64,000 nucleotides of DNA, taken from NCBI GenBank assembly GCA_037176725.1, contig JAZBRS010000020.1:53224001-53288000 (forward strand), in the 5' to 3' direction. A program made the position numbers and the translations under genes. How positions within the stretch are numbered: the first letter of the stretch is position 1; each line of letters starts with the position of its first letter. The notes beneath the pieces were generated by a model. It ran no database searches, had not been told where the DNA came from, and saw nothing but the letters and a program-made list of their open reading frames with translations. Below, piece by piece: positions 61,589 through 64,000 of the stretch. Source of the DNA: Posidonia oceanica. Lineage: Eukaryota > Streptophyta > Magnoliopsida > Alismatales > Posidoniaceae.

Positions 61589-64000
61589 AAGAGGGGCTAC
61601 AGGGGTGTTTATTGGTTGAGGGGGGCATGGATAAGGGTGTTACTGCGAAGGCAAAGTAGGTGGAGGCTGAGGTCTTCCTAACAGGTGTACAGGGGATCCT
61701 AGCTGAGGCCTACCTAGGAGATGTACTGGGGCTTGGACCCGAGGAAGCATGGAGGGTGGTGCAGAAGAGCGCTCCAGCTTGGCACGTGGTCGGATCATAT
61801 GAACGCCCGACTCGGAGTTGGCGACAGCTACAAGGTAAAAAGAGACTGGAAAGGGTTCAGAAACATCATGGATGAGCTGAGAGGGGTCTACCACAGACGT
61901 GGCGGACCCAGAGCGAAAAAGAGAATGAATTCCCGAGGCCCCTGTGCCTCCCAGATAGGAGTGCTCTGGTAGGGGCTGGCGGACAATGTTGGTAGGGGAT
62001 GATGCTAATGCAAATGCAGGAGGAGGTGTGGAAGTGGACGCCTCGTGCGTGTCGATCACAATCGTTCCTGATTCGATCATGTCCTGGATAACATTCCGTA
62101 GGGTGAAGCAATTATCCATCAAATGGCCGACGCTTCGATGGAAATTGCAGAAAAGGTTCGCCTTATACCAATGCAATAGTGGGTTTGGTGGCGGACGAAC
62201 CTCCAAAAAGCTCAGGAGCGACACAATCTTCGGGAGGACGGCATTTAGCAGTTCCACCAGTGGAGCGAACTTCTGCTTCTTAGTGGGTGGTCGTCTCTGC
62301 CTCTGATATTGTCCGTGCTGAACCGGTACAGCAGGATAGACCGGTCGAGCGGTGGTAGTGATCTATGGTGTGGGGTGTGCCCTAGGTGCAGGTGCATAAA
62401 TGATCTAAGGAGAGGTAGGTCGAGACGCCAGATGAACAGGCACAACAGGAGAGTCGACGTATGCAACAGCGGGTTTCGAAGGATCCTTCTTCCGGGGGCG
62501 GTTGTTGCTGCTGCCGCTGTTGTTGGTGGTGGTGCTGTTGCTGCTGCTATTGCTGCTGGCAGGGGCCTGCTTGGCGAACGTAGAGAGTGCGGGGAAGTTG
62601 CCACTCAGCAACGAACTCTCTACGCGAGCGCCAGCTCGGATCAGTGTAGTGAAGGTCGTGACAGGTTGGATGCTAAGCAGAGCTCCGGTGGATGCCTGTG
62701 CTCCTTTGATAACGATCTCGATAGACTCCTCGTCAGAGGGTCTATCTCGAACCTGTGAAGCAAGGGTGCGCCAGCGGCCGACATACTCCCCAAACGGCTC
62801 GCTAGAATTTTGCTTGGTTGCGACCAGGTCTGCGCGCTTTGGGACCAAGTCCGCGCGTTTTGGGACCAGGTCGAGGTTGAAGGAGTATTGTTCCAGGAAC
62901 GTCTGGCTTAGGTCACTCCAAGTCATGATCACAGTCATGTCAAGCGATGTGAACCACTTGAGGGCCAGACCAGACAGACTCTTTTGGAACAGGCAGATCA
63001 GCAACTTCTCATCAGCCTAAAGCTGGGCAAGATCACCGCAATATGCCTTCAGATGGGCTATGGGGCAGCCCCTACCATCATATTTCTCAAAGTTCGGGAT
63101 CTTGAACTTTGGTGGGAGTACCGCCTCTGGGAAATAGCAGAGGTCCCGGAACTGGTAGGACTGGTGGTCAGTACCCTGCATTAGACGTAGTGCTTTCTCC
63201 AGAACGTCCATCCTATTGTTGATGGGGTTTGGGTTGGCTACCGGATGTGATGGGGCAGCGGGGGCAGGGACCACGTATGCCGATTGGGTCGCACCGAGGT
63301 GCTCCTCCAGATCCACCATCATATCGCCTGGTGATGCGACGTGATGGCTGGTGTACCCGTGCAGTGGTGGAGTGTAAGAGGGAATGCATGCTGAAGTCTG
63401 AACCTGATGCAAGGAGGGCGGGTAGATGACATGCTGTGCAGTGGGTGTAGAGTGCTGGAATAGCAGTGGGTGCAGAGTGCTGGAGCAGCAGTGGGTGCAG
63501 AGTGCTGGAGCAGCAACGGCCGCACCGGTGTGGTGCCAAGCGGCGGGCCTATGGGATACTGCACTCCAACCAGCCCGAAGGACTGATCACCAGGTGGCAG
63601 AGGTGCATGCTGTGTATAGTACTGTGCAGATGCAAGAGGCGGAATACGTGCCCCCACAGCCAGAACTGTGAGCAGTTGAGACGATGGTCTAGGCGGAAGT
63701 GTAGAATGAAATGCATGATATGCGGGAGCAGGCCACACAGGAACCTCGGGACCAGTAGGAATGAAAGAAGGGCAGACTGATAGAGCCATGCCCTGCAGCC
63801 GCTGGGTAGTCTCCATTAGATGCTGATACTGCTCATCAGGCGTCCCGTCAATGGGAATTCTGAGGTGCAGTGTCAGCGGGGGACCAGAGCCAAGAGAGAC
63901 AGACTGTCTAGAAGATTGAAGTCCTACAGCAAGAGTCGTCACAACAGAAGAGGTGTTGAGAGGGACGTATCCATGGGATAGTGAGGTCAGAGGCGCCTCT
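61589..64000 (-). pseudogene. A2 gag
   Basis: Minus-strand from beyond the window edge. Frame 63942-63319 is a Pro/Ser-rich N-terminal region. Frame 63412-63017 has PPKFKIPNFEKYDGRGCPIA, and after a stop 63004-62405 continues with LSGLALKWFTSLDM, WSDLSQTFLEQYSFNLDLVP, EPFGEYVGRWRTLASQV, the Ty3/gypsy capsid pattern. A duplication of about 24 bases (LVPKRAD twice, near 62830) is seen. Frame 62257-61640 has LFCNFHRSVGHLMDNCFTL, the zinc-knuckle-like end of gag, and continues to the linker matched in A1. Ser/Asn-rich run near 62520. Makes the particle and binds the RNA. Confidence 0.85.
63439..63513. repeat. 25-bp triplication in A2 gag
   Basis: Three copies of CAGTGGGTGCAGAGTGCTGG plus AGCAG. 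Because 25 is not a multiple of three, each added unit shifts the frame, which accounts for the frame change between the two gag parts here. Confidence 0.85.

Larger units (their letters stand above)
54981..64000 (-). mobile_element. A2: Tat-lineage element (family A copy 2), 3' end cut
   Basis: Minus-strand order from the window edge: gag, gag-pro linker, protease, G-patch, low-complexity linker, RT, RNase H, archaeal-type RNase H, integrase to 55481, then an antisense DUF7745-like fragment. Its 5' LTR lies beyond 64000, and its 3' LTR is absent. The proteins match A1 closely. All frames are broken. Confidence 0.85.

Overview
This is nuclear DNA from a flowering plant. It contains no ordinary host gene, tRNA or rRNA that I can support. 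Almost all of it is decayed, nested LTR retrotransposons of the Ty3/gypsy class. Every pol region that can be followed has two RNase H domains, one linked to the reverse transcriptase (RT) and a second one of archaeal type before the integrase. That arrangement, a G-patch after the protease and a tRNA-Arg-like primer site place the elements in the Tat lineage (relatives of Ogre, Retand and Grande). The species cannot be named from the sequence.

Layout. Family A copy 1 (A1, minus strand) fills 1-5336 and runs off the left edge. From 5337 to 47418 lies a family B element, B1, on the minus strand. Its 5' LTR is 46148-47418, and its 3' end is lost at the junction with A1. B1 is broken by two insertions: a 4.7 kb solo LTR of a third family (C1, 14106-18807, exact 5-bp target duplication CCATT) and a complete second family B element, B2 (20069-43864, 23.8 kb). 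B2 has two LTRs (20069-21090 and 42534-43864), a primer site, a polypurine tract and a near-exact 5-bp target duplication. B1 itself sits inside a spliced gene of a third family B fragment, B4 (47419-50660). A second family C LTR (C2, 50661-54980) interrupts B4 and abuts family A copy 2 (A2, 54981-64000, minus strand).

The most interesting part is the cargo of family B. Between the integrase and the 3' LTR, on the strand opposite to gag-pol, lie genes of the plant mobile domain (PMD, aminotransferase-like) superfamily. Genes D and E recur in several copies. A third, larger gene F (about eight introns, PMD plus coiled coil) is present only in B2. The antisense genes have short GT-AG introns, and D (B4 copy) and F have a TATA-like box. 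A set of short imperfect palindromes built on AACGTT and GCTGG-loop-CCAGC recurs in the non-coding segments of family B (LTRs, leaders, spacers between antisense genes) and was not seen in families A or C. No described function explains it.

Other notable points: family B encodes two successive retropepsin-like modules; the 3' untranslated region of B2 holds three tandem arrays (113, 30 and 44 bp units); the long LTRs of family C contain telomere-like CCCTAAA minisatellites; and many stop codons are explained by C-to-T change when copies are compared, as expected for old methylated transposons. All coding regions here are pseudogenes. The names A, B, C, D, E and F are local labels.
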